This document shows positions 1 to 11,781 of a stretch of 64,000 nt of DNA, in pieces. The DNA lies in the NCBI RefSeq assembly GCF_026210795.1, contig NC_089454.1, positions 1,922,001-1,986,000 of the forward strand. Reading direction: 5' to 3'. The notes beneath the pieces were generated by a model. The model worked only from the letters and a program-made list of their open reading frames with translations, searched no databases and had not been told where the DNA came from. The stretch is from Rhizophagus irregularis. Its lineage: Eukaryota; Glomeromycota; Glomeromycetes; Glomerales; Glomeraceae. Positions within the stretch are counted from its first letter, which is position 1. Each line of letters opens with the position of its first letter. The position numbers were made by a program, and so were the translations under genes.

Positions 1-2
1 TA

Positions 3-668
3 CTTGTATGCAAAAGGTGCAATTATGTATTTTCTATTAAGTCAAGTAATACTACTATTGAACAGCATCTTTTAAATAAGCACAACATAATAATTCCAAA
101 GGTTAGAAAGCAAACAACATTAAATTTCAAATGTACAGACCCTTGGCCTGCAAAAGAAAAATTGGAGCGAGATAAAGCAGTTGTTATTTGGATTATTGAT
201 AACCAACAACCTTTTAGTGTTGTGGAAAATGAAAAATTTATTGAAATGATGCATATTTTCGATCCTCGTTACAAAATTCCTGATCGACATCAAATAAAAG
301 AAATGATTATTGATGAATTTAATGAACGTCATTCTAATATTGGCTATGATTTACAAAAAATATCTAGTAAAGTTTCCTTCACTGCCGATATGTGGACATC
401 AACTATAAGTAGCGAAGCATACCGCCTAACAATTCACTATATTGACCAAAATTGGGTTCTTCGGCATTTTTTACTTGATATTATTCCCTTTAAAGTTCGT
501 CATACAGGAATCAATATGGCAGCAGCAATCACTAATGTTCTTAATGAATTCAACTTAGCAGGTAAAGCGTTAGCACTTACTACAGATAATGAATCTGCGA
601 TCACTAGTCAGAATAGTCCATTTCGTCCAAATTTCAAATTGACGAATGTTGGACGAAAGTTGATCTAA
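3..668 (+). pseudogene. hAT-superfamily transposase, 5'-cut by the window and 3'-truncated
   Basis: The window opens inside a BED-type zinc finger: CKRC near nt 9-20, followed by an HLLNKH motif. The same frame then runs open to 668. Downstream are the usual hAT blocks: a MMHIFDPRYKIP-like stretch, FTADMWTS (the conserved start of the hAT catalytic region) and LTTDNESAI. The frame leaves homology right after TTDN and ends at 668, so the rest of the RNase-H fold and the C-terminal dimerisation domain are missing. The protein would have cut and pasted DNA with 8-bp target duplications. The 940-1183 MITE has hAT-type ends, but I cannot show that this gene mobilised it. Downstream codons to about 900 are not hAT-like. 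Family call is firm; a non-functional state is likely. Confidence 0.8.
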
Positions 669-939
669 CTTTGGCCGATCGTTGCCAAAAAAATCGTCAA
701 AATTATTATGGACGATTTGCACAGTTCGCCTGCCACTTGGCAATCACAAATCGGTAAAAATTCGTTATTATCAGCAAAATTCGGAAACAAAACTATTTGT
801 CAAACTTTTAGTTATAAAATATACACAAATCGATCTCAAAACACATTTACGAAAGATTACCAATTTATTTCTTTTGAAATGCCGGATTTAGTTTATTCAT
901 AATAATAATAACCGATTTTATTCAATAATAAATCAAAAC
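669..939. other. Unassigned sequence between the hAT fragment and the hAT MITE
   Basis: Short ORFs here show no family match. The sequence contains several 'cgtc/gacga'-rich stretches similar in texture to the spacer at 8.86-9.11 kb. It ends with ATCAAAAC (932-939), the left target duplication of the following MITE. I see no gene. Confidence 0.4.
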
Positions 940-1183
940 TAAGGTTGCTTGCCGAAACCTAGGGGTTTAGGCAAGATGGCGTTTCGCCGAAAAGCGAAAT
1001 TCTGCCGAAACTATATTAAAGTTATATTAAAAAACTGGCGAAACTTTGGAGAAAGGCGAAACTGCCGAAACTTATTATAAATGCCGAAACTGCCGAAACT
1101 CTGCCGAAACTATAATAAATCTATAGTAAAATTTTGACGAAACTAATCGTAGGATTTTGAAGAGGTTTAGACAAGCAACCTTA
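940..1183. mobile_element. hAT MITE, copy 1 (244 bp)
   Basis: The ends are TAAGGTTGCTTG and CAAGCAACCTTA, an inverted pair that fits the hAT terminal rule YARNG. It is flanked by the 8-bp direct repeat ATCAAAAC at 932-939 and 1184-1191, the length typical of hAT insertion. The interior is built of short 'gccgaaac' repeats and has no coding capacity. A second copy of the same length lies at 9379-9622 and a diverged third at about 20959-21195. Confidence 0.88.
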
Positions 1184-1302
1184 ATCAAAACAATTAATTA
1201 TATATTTATTTTAATAAAATTTATTAAATTTATTACCAAAAAGCAGTCAATAATAAGAAATTAATATTTCGCAATAAATCTATCATAAAATGATAAAATG
1301 AA

Positions 1303-3790
1303 TCAATCATTATGTTCGGTTTGAGTATTATCATCAGTTTGTGACTGCGATTCACGATTTTCAGCCAGAGTATCAGGACCAGAAAAATCAGTATCGATGG
1401 GCGTATTTTGAGTTTTGTATGCCCATTTCGGAGCATTTTTAGGGTGTCGTAAGGTGATACAATAGCTTTCGTCATCATAGTTTCTCCCCCTCGTTAATTG
1501 CGCCGTCTGTAGAGAAAATACGTGAGTATCCAAGACGTTTCGGAGAAAATTAATAAGCTGTAAAGTCATAAAGTAATTAAAACAAATAAAATTAGTTGAT
1601 GTTTTTAATAAAATACGATAAAAAAAGATTATTATACCTCATCGGAACGCCAACTAAGGTTATAAACGATAATTTTTCTTTTACCATCCAGTTGTTCTTT
1701 ATCCATTTCTGAGTCTTCAGGTGAATGGTAGCAAGTATCTTTCAGAATGTTTAGGACCTCTGTCTTATCATAATCCTTTACTCGATCGTCATTACGTTTA
1801 AAAAGGGAAATAGCACCGGACTCTACGCGATTTTTTTCTGAAATATAATGAATGTTTAGTATCAATTTTGAAATGACAGTAAAAAGACAGATTCTACCTC
1901 GCTCAATCTGTTGTTTTTATGCAGTCTTCTGTTATCTTTATCAATTACACCTCGCTCAACATATAAAAGTCATGCTCTATGATGCTTGTGTAAGGCAGCT
2001 AATCAATCGTTTATCTGCTTATACGAAGGACTAAATCGAGGCTTCATGGAAGCAATCAATCGTGGTATTAATTGTCGTAAAATGTCTGCGTTCGTCTCGT
2101 TTGTAAATTTTTCGTCGTATCTTAACGTTAATTTGGGAGGCATCATTTTTAATATTACCTTCATTTCAGTCTATAATAATTTATAAAAGATTCGTAAGAA
2201 GGATATTCAAATCGTGTAAAATGCAAAATCTGTCGATCTCTAACGAACTCTAGCATTTTCTTCGTCAGTTTCAGAATCGTCATCTGATTGATCAATTTGA
2301 CGTCTCACGACTTTTCTTTTTTTGCCAGGTCTATTATCATTGTCGTTACTTTCACTTTCTGATGATTCGACATCAGCATTATCTTGGCTCGATATTTGTG
2401 ATTTGAGATTATTAATCTTGGCTCGAAGAACTTCATTTTCGTGATTGATATACTTATTATGGGAATGTAATTTGATATAATCTTGCCAAAGTTCATTTAA
2501 TTCGCCTTTAATTTCTTTTAACTCTCTATAGACCTCGCACATTCTGCCTTGTAAATAAGCATGCTCGTCACGGAGCCGACTATGTTCTAAATAACGTAAA
2601 ATATTTGATAAAAATTCGTTAAATACATTAAAATGTGTTACAATTCATTACCTCTCTTCAACTTTTCATAATCACTATTATTGTATCTATACGCCAATGA
2701 TTCTGATGGTTCAATGGAACTTAAAGAAAAATCATATGGTAAAAACTCTCGTGATAAGAAATCCCTGTGCGGCATTTGAGATAAAGACAATTCTAGTGGT
2801 TTAATAGTTCTGGTATATTCAAAAGAACTTTTTGAAAAATGCGCACTGGCCATTTCTTTATCGGTATGGGATTCTTCCAGATCTCGACTTGTTTTTGACT
2901 TTTGACGAGATTCCATTAGAACTTGACTTATATTAAGGACAAATGGATCTCGATAATTTTTTTGGTAAACTTGGCCAGTAGCAGGAGTAGTTGACGTTTG
3001 TCCACGAGCCACTTTAATGATTTCTACTTCATCAGACAGTTCATCTCTATTCGCTGCGGATTTTTCGTATTGATTCGTTTCTGTATTAATAAATTTTTTT
3101 GATATAGTAAGTACACCTTTGAATAACGGAACGGAATAACGCAAAACAATCAATATATCGACTTTTTTTGGGGTAGAAGTTTGTCTGATATTAGGAGTAG
3201 TTGAAGTTTGTCCACGATCCACTTTGACGATTTCTTTATCAGATGGTTTATTTTTTGCTGCAGATTTTTCGTATTGATTCGTTTCTGTATTAATAAATTT
3301 TTTTTGATATAGTAAGTATAAATGATACACCTTTGAATAACGGAACGGAATAACGCAAAACAATCAATATATCGACTTTTTTTGGGGTAGAAGTTTGTCC
3401 GGTATTAGGAGTAGTTGAAGCTTGTCCACGATCTACTTCGACGATTTCTTCATCAGGTGTTTTATTTTTTGCTGCAGATTTTTCGTATTGATTCGTTTCT
3501 GTATTAATTAATTTTTTGGTATAGTAAGTATAAATGATACACCTTTGAATAACGGAATGAAATAACGCAAAACAATCAATATATTGACTTTTTTGGGGGG
3601 TAAAAGTTTGTCCAGTATTAGGAGTAGTTGAAGTTTGTCCGGTATTAGAAGTAGTTGAAGTTTGTCTGGTACTAGGAGTAGTTGAAGTTTATCCGGTATT
3701 AGGAGTAGTTGAAGTTCGGTCCCGATTCACTTTCTTAGATGCTTTGTGAAGTTTTCTTTTATTTGACGATTTTTTCTTGTTTCAGCTCAT
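1303..3790 (-). pseudogene. Plavaka element A accessory gene (divergent partner of tnp2)
   Basis: Multi-exon minus-strand gene, read 3790 to 1303. The start ATG (3788-3790) is followed two codons later by TGA. The N-terminus carries repeats rich in TSTTPNTGQ, built on an unstable direct repeat (about 2960-3700). A coiled coil with a basic KKRKVVRR signal and an acidic tail follows (2240-2542). Next comes a block ending in QTIDWL (about 2000-2160), then a KNRVE...LKDTCYHSPE exon (1640-1846) ending in WRSDEV, and finally LINFLRNVLD...KNAPKWA (1303-1557), with the acceptor at 1558-1560. The same blocks occur in order in the genes at 11782-14286 and 55371-56610. The family is unknown to me. Being nuclear, basic/acidic and paired with a transposase, it could be a DNA-binding accessory like TNPA of CACTA elements (inference). 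Confidence 0.6.
2960..3720. repeat. Tandem repeats of about 170-190 bp in the 5' part of accessory gene A
   Basis: At least three imperfect copies carry the same string of landmarks: 'gaagtttgtcc', 'cttcatcaga/gatggttta', 'gcagatttttcgtattgattcgt' and 'gaataacggaac'. They expand the Thr/Ser-rich N-terminal region. Smaller 'ggtattaggagtagttgaagttt' copies are stacked at 3600-3715. Confidence 0.75.
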
Positions 3791-4531
3791 TTCTATATAT
3801 CAATAAATTTTCTTACGGTTAAAATAGGAAATTGCAAATCAAAAGTAATTATATATCATATGGTCGAAAGTTACAAATTACCAGTTATTATGAAAATGAA
3901 ATAAAATTATCTTAAATTTCAATGAGATGAGAAGAAAAGAGAAAGAGAACGTACGAGTTAATGATCAGACGAGTTTTTATAGAATTTATAAGTTTATTAT
4001 TAAGCTTTTAACAAACTTTCACAAGCTGATTTGATAAATAAAAGTTTATTTATTGTGTCTTCTGAACTGAAATGATCATTGATTTTAATTTTGCAACAAA
4101 AATGATTTATCAAGTACAATATACTTTTGCAAATTTTAGCCGATTTAATTTATCGAATTGATATCAAAATATTCGATTTAGTATGACCGCAGTTAAATTA
4201 ATTAATTAATTAAAAATGATTTATCGAGTACAATATACTTTTGCAAATTTTAACCGATTTAATTTATTAAATTGATATCAAAATATTCAATTTAGTACGA
4301 CCGCAGTTAAATCAATTAATTAATTAAAAATGATTTATCGAGTACAATATACTTTTGCAAATTTTAACCAATTTAATTTATCGAATTGATATCAAAATAT
4401 TCGATTTAGTACGACTGCAGTTAAATTAATTAATTAATCGAATTGACGTTAAATTTTTACAAATTGTAGTAAAGTTTTAAACGATTATTTGATTTATTGA
4501 AGCAATTAACTTCAAAACTCATCAATTGAAA
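3791..4531. promoter_or_regulatory. Divergent intergenic region of Plavaka A with about 114-bp tandem repeats
   Basis: Lies between the head-to-head accessory gene (minus) and transposase (plus). Three tandem copies start near 4099, 4213 and 4327. Each contains 'aaaatgatttatc', 'caatatacttttgcaaatttta', 'gatatcaaaatattc' and a run of 'ttaattaattaat'. Plavaka B and C have different tandem arrays at the same place. Likely a bidirectional promoter and/or transposase-binding region (inference). Confidence 0.6.
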
Positions 4532-6825
4532 ATGACAAGAAGGAGATCGGTTTCAAGCATTCTTGGCAATCAAAAAAAAAATGAACGTAGACGTTCGTTC
4601 TAAAAACCTCGCAAAAGGAAGAAAGTTCCTTGTTATTGCAATAATTGTAATGGAAAATTGGTATTGGAATGAACAAAGCTTCTACATGAGACAGGAGGCG
4701 AAACGAATGATTCGAATGAAGACGAATCAAGTGAGAACGAAGCTCTTTCGATAATTCAAGAAACTAGTGAACAAGACATTACTGAAAATATTGAATTACC
4801 TCAAGTAAATGTTGACGTTCATCAGACTTCGACATCAGGGTCGGATTTCGGGGGATACACTGAAAGTCAAAGGTTACAAATACCTGGGGACATAGATGTT
4901 AATTATTCTTTTTTATCTCGGAGGCGCGTAAGATATACAAGCCATCCTATTCCTCAATCAACAAGTTTGAATATTGAATCAGACGTATATAATACTAGCG
5001 AACAAAACACTAAAATGTTTTTGGGTAGCGAATTAAATAATGAATCTTACAACAAAATTTTTGAAGATTATTCACCTCCTCCGTATCAAGCCAACATGGA
5101 TGCCGAAGAAAATCTGATCGATGATAATTTTTCATGGATTTTATTGTGGATAATGAACTACCGTATAACATACAATATCCCAGAAACGGCAACTGAATCT
5201 TTAATAAAGTTCATGAAAATAGTTCTAAACGAAATCAGTGGTGAAAATTTTAGAACTTTTCCAGATTCTCTTTACCTAGCGAAAAAAGTACTTGGCCTAA
5301 AAAACCGATTTCAGAGATTTGTTCCATGTACAAAATGCCACAAACTCTATAATAAACAGGATGTAGAAAACTTTCATCAAAATGAGAGTTTATCGGTTAT
5401 GAAATGCCACCATATCGAGTTCCCAAACTCGTCTCGCTGAAGTACACGCACTTGTGACACACCTTTATCACGACAAATCGATGTTTCAAGAGTTCAAGCC
5501 GAATCAATATACCTATTTGCTGGATTTCGACAACAACTTTCTGATATGTTTTGTCGACCTGAATTCGAGAAATCCCTCCGACATTGGGCAAATCGATCAA
5601 ATTCGGATAATATTTTATCCAATATTTATGATAGACGAATATGAAAAGAATTCAAAGATACAAACAACGATGATTCGTTAAATTTTTTCTGAAATGAGGT
5701 TGCCGACTCGCATTTTGGCCTCATGTTGAATGTTGACTGGTTTTAGCTATTTGATGGAACTAATCATAGTACTGGAGCCATTTATGCAGTTATCTGTAAT
5801 TTGCCGTGTAACATACGATTTAAGCGAGAAAACTTGCTGCTCTTTGGAATGCTACCGGGTCCGAACAAAGTGAGTCTACATAAAATTAATCATTACCTTG
5901 CACTAATCGTTAATGAGCTGACATCCCTCTGGAAAGGGATTATTCTAAATCGAACATACGAGCATCAGTTAGGAAAAAAATTCGTGTAGCGTTGATAATG
6001 GTATCGTGCGATATACCCGCTGTGAGAAAAATTTGTGGGCACGTTTCTGCATTGGTTTCTTGCCACCGATGCCAGAAAAAGGCAAATTATGAAAATCATC
6101 AGCATAATTTTGCTGGAATGGGAGATATGGAGGATTGGTTTGTTGCCAAGGATTCAAACGAACATCTCCAAAACGCACTTGGCTGGCGACAGTGTAATTC
6201 AGACACATCAAGAAAGAGATTCGTTAAACAAACTGGAGTAAGATGGTCAGAACTACTTCGCTGCTTTTATTTTATTTCGACCCAATTCGTTTCACTATCG
6301 TTCGATCCAATGCATTGTCTATTTTTAGGCATTGCAAAATGGATTGTGAAGCGAATTTGGGTCGATCAGGGAATCTTAACTTCAAGTATGCTCAATGAAG
6401 TTCAAAAACAAATGAATCGATTTCAAGTTCCGGTCGATTTGGGTCGAATTCCTAGCAAAATTGACTGCAGGGAAGAATTTTCTAACTTCACTGCTGACCA
6501 GTGGCGAAATTCTTTCACAATTTATGCCACAGTATCGCTTTGGGACCATCTCTCAGCTGAAGATAGAAAAATTCTGACTCATTTTGTCAGAATTTGTTCG
6601 ATATTGGTAAGTTGGATTATAGAATCCGACATGTTGCAGGAAGCCCATAGACGACTTGTTAAAATAATAAAGCTCATTGAGGTACAATACGGCAGGAATA
6701 AAATTACGCCGAATCTACATCTCTCGCTTCATTTGTCCGAATGTTGTCATGATTTCGGCCCATTGTATGCGTTCTGGTGTTTTTCATTTGAACGCATGAA
6801 TGGAATACTCGGTAAGATACACTGG

Positions 6826-6827
6826 CC

Positions 6828-6866
<39 letters not shown>

Positions 6867-6868
6867 GG
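6826..6868. repeat. (TTA)n microsatellite in the transposase A intron
   Basis: About a dozen uninterrupted TTA/ATT triplets lie just downstream of the putative donor and just before the MITE at 6890. Intron length here is over 1 kb, against 74 nt in the equivalent intron of Plavaka C. Confidence 0.9.
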
Positions 6869-6889
6869 TTTTAAATTTTCTTTTAAATA

Positions 6890-7849
6890 CAGTCAACTCC
6901 CTCTATAGTCACTCCCGTTATAGTCACATTCTACTATATAGTCACACCAGTTGAATGTTCAAAACACTTTATTATTAAAAACTATCCTATATAGTCACAA
7001 TCTATCTATAGTCACTATCACACCTATCCTCAAAAATCTTATATTAAAAAAAACCGTTTATAATCACAGTTATATAAAGAATATATTAAATAACTTGGCA
7101 TCTAATAATCGTACAAAAATGTATCATAGCTTGTTAGAATCGTCTTACTGAGATGAATCGAATGGTGGTAGTTTTATCCTTTTGCGATCACTGGCTGATG
7201 AGTTATTCAACAAAATGTTAAGCATCGGCATTATTATATTTCTTAATTTACGTTTACTGTGCCATTTAACATTTTGCTAAATTTCTCGGTATCTAGTGAT
7301 TGCAAAAAGACGATTAATAGCTCGTTGGAATCGCCTCATCAAGACGAATCGAATGGTGGTAAGCTCATCTCTCTGTGATCAATATTGACGGAGTTACTAC
7401 TTAAAAACCATTTAATATTTTTTAATTTCGGAAATTAATCTAGTGATTGAATTTCGATGTATTTTATACCATTAGAACCGTCTCATCAAGACGAATCGAA
7501 TGGCGGTAAGATCGTCTCTCTAGAATCAATATTGGCAGAGTTATTACACAAAAACCATTAATATTTTTTTAATTTCGGAAATTAATCTAGTGATTAGATT
7601 TCGATGTATTTTATACCATTAGAACCGTCTCATCAAGACGAATCGAATGGCGGTAAAATCATCTCTCTACGATTAATATTGGCGGAGTTACGATACAATA
7701 AAGTTTTGAGTATAATTTTGGCTAAAATTATGTTAATTTTTGGCCGGAATTATGATATACTAATATAAGAAATTTTTTATATAGTCACATCTCTTTATAA
7801 TCACCAAATATGGACTGTCCCAAATGTGTGACTATAAAGAGAGTTGACT
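6890..7849. mobile_element. Pogo/Tc1-mariner-like MITE (960 bp) with TA target duplication
   Basis: Terminal inverted repeats: left CAGTCAACTCCCTCTATAG, right end reading the same inward with two mismatches over about 23 bp. TA lies on each side (6888-6889 and 7850-7851). CAGT-type termini with TA duplication are typical of pogo/Tigger relatives of Tc1-mariner. The inside has no transposase, only tandem repeats and 'tatagtcac' words near both ends. It sits in the intron of transposase A, so it may have been spliced out. Confidence 0.8.
7120..7700. repeat. Tandem repeats inside the pogo-like MITE
   Basis: About four copies of a 150-180 bp unit contain 'gtctcatcaagacgaatcgaatgg', 'ctctctacgat(c)aatattgg' and 'cggaaattaatctagtgatt'. 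The reverse complement of this unit matches the 182-bp satellite at 19318-19780. Confidence 0.8.
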
Positions 7850-8714
7850 GTACAACCCTTAGGATCATTACCGAACAGTAACAGAAAAATTGAACCAGAA
7901 CTAATGCTTCGATTAATGAATGATAACCGAATCGAGAGATATCATTACACTTGTGCTCAGATGAAAGGTCTTGAATTACTCGAAAAAATCATCCTACCGT
8001 TGGATCACTATCAGAAAATGACCAATTCGCTTCAGATGAAATGGAAAGGTTTTGGCTAAATTCAAAAAATATCCAGGAATCTACTGTTACTGGATGCGAA
8101 GCGTTTCCTGGTGAAATGTTAAGACCTACTTCTGAAAATGTAGTATTATCACAATCGATGCTCGATTTAATGATTGATTATTATATTGCTACATATAAAA
8201 TGTATAATTTCTGAAAACCATCTGATGCTATAGAGCAAGATGCGATAACTATTCGTGTAAAAATGGATAAATTTGGAAGATGTTGTATTGGATCTGAGAT
8301 GTTTGGCTCCGCGTTGTCATTTCAACACATAAAAGTTCATATGTATTAGCCAAATTCATAACGACTGATGGAGAAGTTGATCGTTATCCTGGACAAGTCC
8401 AGTATTATTTCAAGCATGAAATTGACTTGCCAAATGGACCTACTGAGCATTATTTGGCTTTTATTAGGTGGTACCGACCAGCAGACACAGCAAATATTCA
8501 GTATCATTTTAGTATTGATGATACCGAAGAAACAGAAACATGCAATGTTGAATTATGGAAAACAGATTTTTTTCCTGAAAGTAGGGATTGTATTATTCCA
8601 GTACACAACATTCTTTGCCGATTTGTGCCCGCTAAATATAAAATTTCTTCTAACCGCAACGCAACTGAATATTTAGCGATAAATCCATTAAATCGCAAGT
8701 TTCACATTCGGTAA

Positions 8715-9130
8715 TTTACTAAAAGTTACAGAATTTTTCTTTACAATAATTGTTTAACGAATTTTATGGAATTGGTTATTTAATAATAAATAATACGAAT
8801 AAATTGATTTACAATAAAATTTGACGAATCTTTAACTTCAGTGTTTTCTTATTTTACTTATATGTCATTATTATTTATTGATATTAATTAAAATTAATTA
8901 AAAAATCGGTTAAAAATCGTCAAAAAAGTTTTAAGTCGATCGTTGTTATTAATAAAAATCGATAAAAAAGAAGTATTGGTCGATTTATGGTTTTTTTTTA
9001 TGTTACAGCTCAACTAAAAATTGACCAAAAATCGACCAGTTGATTTATGCCGAAATTTTTCTGAATTTTGTAATTAGCCGAATGTGTGACGAATCACGTG
9101 ACGATGATGACGAACTTTTGATGAAAGGTA
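8715..9130. other. AT-rich spacer between Plavaka A and the retrotransposon
   Basis: Contains short repeats of 'aaaaatcg(a/g)tcaaaa' around 8880-9050. It is presumably the 3' terminal region of Plavaka A. No ORF or RNA gene recognised, and no clear terminal repeat found. Confidence 0.4.
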
Positions 9131-9133
9131 TTA

Positions 9134-11311
9134 ATGCTGAAAGAAATAATTTCGACCAGTGCTAGTCGTCCCACTCAATTATTACAAATGATATTGGCTT
9201 TACCTAGGCATTTACAAGACCTTGCTACTTTAATCCCAGACTATGTAATCCCTAACTATACAACCTCACTGTTGTCCACCTTTAAATCCTTCTTACGGTC
9301 TCAGAAATCTTTGGTCTCAGCTTTTTTATCTGTCCGCTTTGCTCAACATGCTTCTGATTCAATTGAATATTACACTGCTAAGGTTGCTTGCCGAAACCTA
9401 AGGGTTTAGGCAAGATGGCGTTTCGCCGAAAAGCGAAATTCTGCCGAAACTATATTAAAGTTATATTAAAAAACTGGTGAAACTTTGGAGAATGGTGAAA
9501 CTGCCGAAACTTATTATAAATGCCGAAACTGCTGAAACTCTGCCGAAACTATAATAAATCTATAGTAAAATTTTGATGAAACTAATAGTAGGATTTTGAA
9601 GAGGTTTAGACAAGCAACCTTATACACTGCTTTACGTGATGATTATTTTTCATCTTCTCTTAGCACTTTCATCGATTCGGCTCTTTCCGTTAAAAAGCGT
9701 TCAATTGTTCTTGACCGGGTTCTGGTTGTTTTGGACTCAAAACCTACTTTCCTTACGAATCCAACAGATATTAAACAAGCCGCTGTTGCGCACTTCCAGT
9801 CAGTGGTTTCTCCACCTCTAACACATTATACTTCACAGAATTCCTTTCCTCCTCGTTGGCAAAAGGCGTATACCCCTCTTTCTGATATATCTGCCTCATT
9901 ATACGACCCTGTCTTATCCCCGATTTCATTGCAAGAATGGTCACACATCATCTCTTCCATGCCTAATAACAAAGCTTCCGGTCCTTCTAAGATTTCTTAT
10001 GAAATGTTGAAACATTTATTCGGTAATGCTTTAGAATTTTCCCTTCTCCTTGCCAACTCCTGTCTTTCACGTAGTGATATTCCTGCTGACTGGCGTGAAG
10101 CTGTTGTTTATCCTATTTCCAAACCTCATGATTTTGACGCTCAACTCAAAAATACTCGTCCTATTACCCTTTTGGAAACTGTTCGCAAATGCGTTGTTAA
10201 GGTTGTTACTAATCGCCTTTCACATCTGCTTGCTGACAACAAAATTCTCCAAGGACGTAACTTTGCTGGATTACCCAGTGGTTCTACAGATGTGCCTATC
10301 AAAATGCTAGACGCTATTATCCATCAACATAAATATGACTCTTCTGATGACCAAGATTTATGGATCGTTTCTCAGGATATTTCTAAAGCTTTTGATTCTA
10401 TGGATCTTAATATGCTTAAACTAGCTTTAGAGAGATTACATTTTCCTGCACTTTTAGTGCGCTTCATTCTCAATTTATTTACTCGACGAAATAATAAAAT
10501 TATTACTTGCCATGGCGATACTTTTAGGTATAGAGTGCGTGTTGGTATTGACCAAGGAGAAATCATTTTCCCTCTTTTATAGGTAATCTATTTAGATCCT
10601 TTGCTTACAGTACTAAATCAAGAGGCATCTGATCCTTTTATTTTGAAATCTTCTGCTCTTCTGGACTATTCACCTATGGAATTTGAACATCATTCATTAC
10701 CAGTGTCGCACCTCACATTTATGGATGATTCTACTTTGATCGCGTCTTCGAAATCTGGCATTGAAGACCGTTTGTCTATTACTGCAAAATTTTATACCCT
10801 CAATAATGTTCAAGCCAATTCTGCTAAATATGTTCTACTTTCTTCTTCTGATCCCTCTTCAGTAATTTCTTTTAGACTCTCCCCATCTCCTTTAATTACA
10901 GATATTACACTTACTCTCACTTCTTTAGCCCTTAATACTTCCTTTCGATTTTTAGGAGTTTGGTTTTCGCTCTCTGCTTCTTCACACTTTGTACTTAAAC
11001 AAGCTCGTTCTATGGTCAAAAATATGGCTGCTCTTCTTGCACCAAAAAAATTATTGGCTCAACATGTCACTTACTTGTATAATGCTGTTCTTCTTCCAAG
11101 ATTAGAATTTCAATTACAGACTTCTTTATTTTCTGAATCCATCATTCAATCTATTATTTCCCTGATGCTTTCGATTATCAAGAAAAAAGCTGGTTTGGCT
11201 TCTACCACTCCTTTGGCACTTTTATATTTGAAAATACCTTTTTCTATTCAACATGCGTTTTGTCAATTTTTATCCTCACACTATTTCTTACCTTCACACT
11301 GGTCAAAATAG
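9134..11311 (+). pseudogene. Non-LTR (LINE) retrotransposon, reverse transcriptase part
   Basis: 5'-truncated: no ORF1 or APE endonuclease is visible. Coding starts downstream of the endonuclease at about 9134, is broken by the hAT MITE (9379-9622), continues 9623-10582, has a stop/frame change near 10583, and continues 10601-11311. RT landmarks: NKASGPSKISYEML (motif 1), NTRPITLLETVRK (motif 2), SQDISKAFDSM (catalytic Asp), GIDQGE (motif 4) and TFMDDSTLIA (FxDD active site). The thumb region follows up to 11311. Target-primed reverse transcription is known for the family. The RNase H half lies at 17268-19060, separated by about 6 kb of other sequence. Confidence 0.88.
9379..9622. mobile_element. 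hAT MITE, copy 2 (244 bp), inside the LINE
   Basis: Same length and nearly the same sequence as 940-1183, with identical TAAGGTTGCTTG termini. It is flanked by the perfect 8-bp duplication TACACTGC at 9371-9378 and 9623-9630. It splits the RT gene between IEYYTA and LYTALRDDY, so it inserted after the LINE. Confidence 0.93.
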
Positions 11312-11490
11312 GACAATTCGACCTAAATTTGACCAGGTCGAATATAGGTCGAATGACGATCTAACCTGTGTCAAATTAAGGTCGAATTTTCGGGCGCATT
11401 TAGGGTGCCAATTGTCTCAAATTCGGAAAGGATATTCGGCTAAAATTAGACCTATATTAGGACGTTATTACATATTTGTTCGACCCTAAA
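11298..11490. repeat. Short repeat rich in 'ggtcgaat', starting CACTGGTCAAAA
   Basis: Begins with CACTGGTCAAAAT, the same 12-bp terminus seen at 24303, 24604 and (inverted) 59310. Inside are several 'aggtcgaat/attcgacct' words. I could not find a matching inverted end, so the right limit is approximate. The LINE coding frame is lost where it begins. Confidence 0.45.
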
Positions 11491-11781
11491 AAAAAACCAT
11501 ATTTGACTTCTATATGTAACCTGAATATTATTGATAAATAGAGTTTTCAAGGACGAATAATAAAGCATAGTATAAGCAAATAAAACCCGTTTATTTTATA
11601 TTTTATATATATTGACGTATAGTAATATAATTATATAAATCAACCCATGTACATAATAATATATAAACCCCAATAAACCAACCATATTAAGCCAAAAAAA
11701 GAAATATAAAATATACTAATAATACCATATAATAAAAAATAAACCCAATAAACCAACCAAAAAAAAGAAATATAAAATATA
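11491..11781. other. AT-rich spacer downstream of accessory gene B
   Basis: Contains an imperfect direct repeat of about 60 bp ('ccaataaaccaacca...aagaaatataaaatatactaataata', near 11670-11730 and 11740-11790). No gene seen. Confidence 0.4.

Larger units (their letters stand above)
4532..8714 (+). pseudogene. Plavaka-type (tnp2-domain) transposase A, split by a MITE in its intron
   Basis: ATG at 4532. An N-terminal metal-binding CYCNNCNGK motif is followed by an acidic linker, the WIMNYR...I-P block (about 5130), a CTKCHKLYN motif (about 5330) and the tnp2 core: LNVDWF, INHYLALIV, SCDIPAVRK, a CHRCQKKA knuckle, and DPMHCLFLGIAKW at 6307. FSFERMNGILG marks the end of exon 1 (about 6812), and exon 2 resumes with SLPNSNRKIEPELM at about 7860. 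The C-terminus ends NPLNRKFHIR at 8714. An in-frame stop in the zinc motif, breaks near 5440-5800 and 5990, and frame shifts at about 8060-8430 kill it. Plavaka belongs to the CACTA/CMC group and excises and inserts DNA. Related to the copies at 14846-17267 (plus) and 51402-54919 (minus). Confidence 0.85.

Noticed and set aside
1852-2186. Plus-strand ORFs of 60-66 residues
   Set aside because: Opposite the conserved QTIDWL exon of accessory gene A and without homology.
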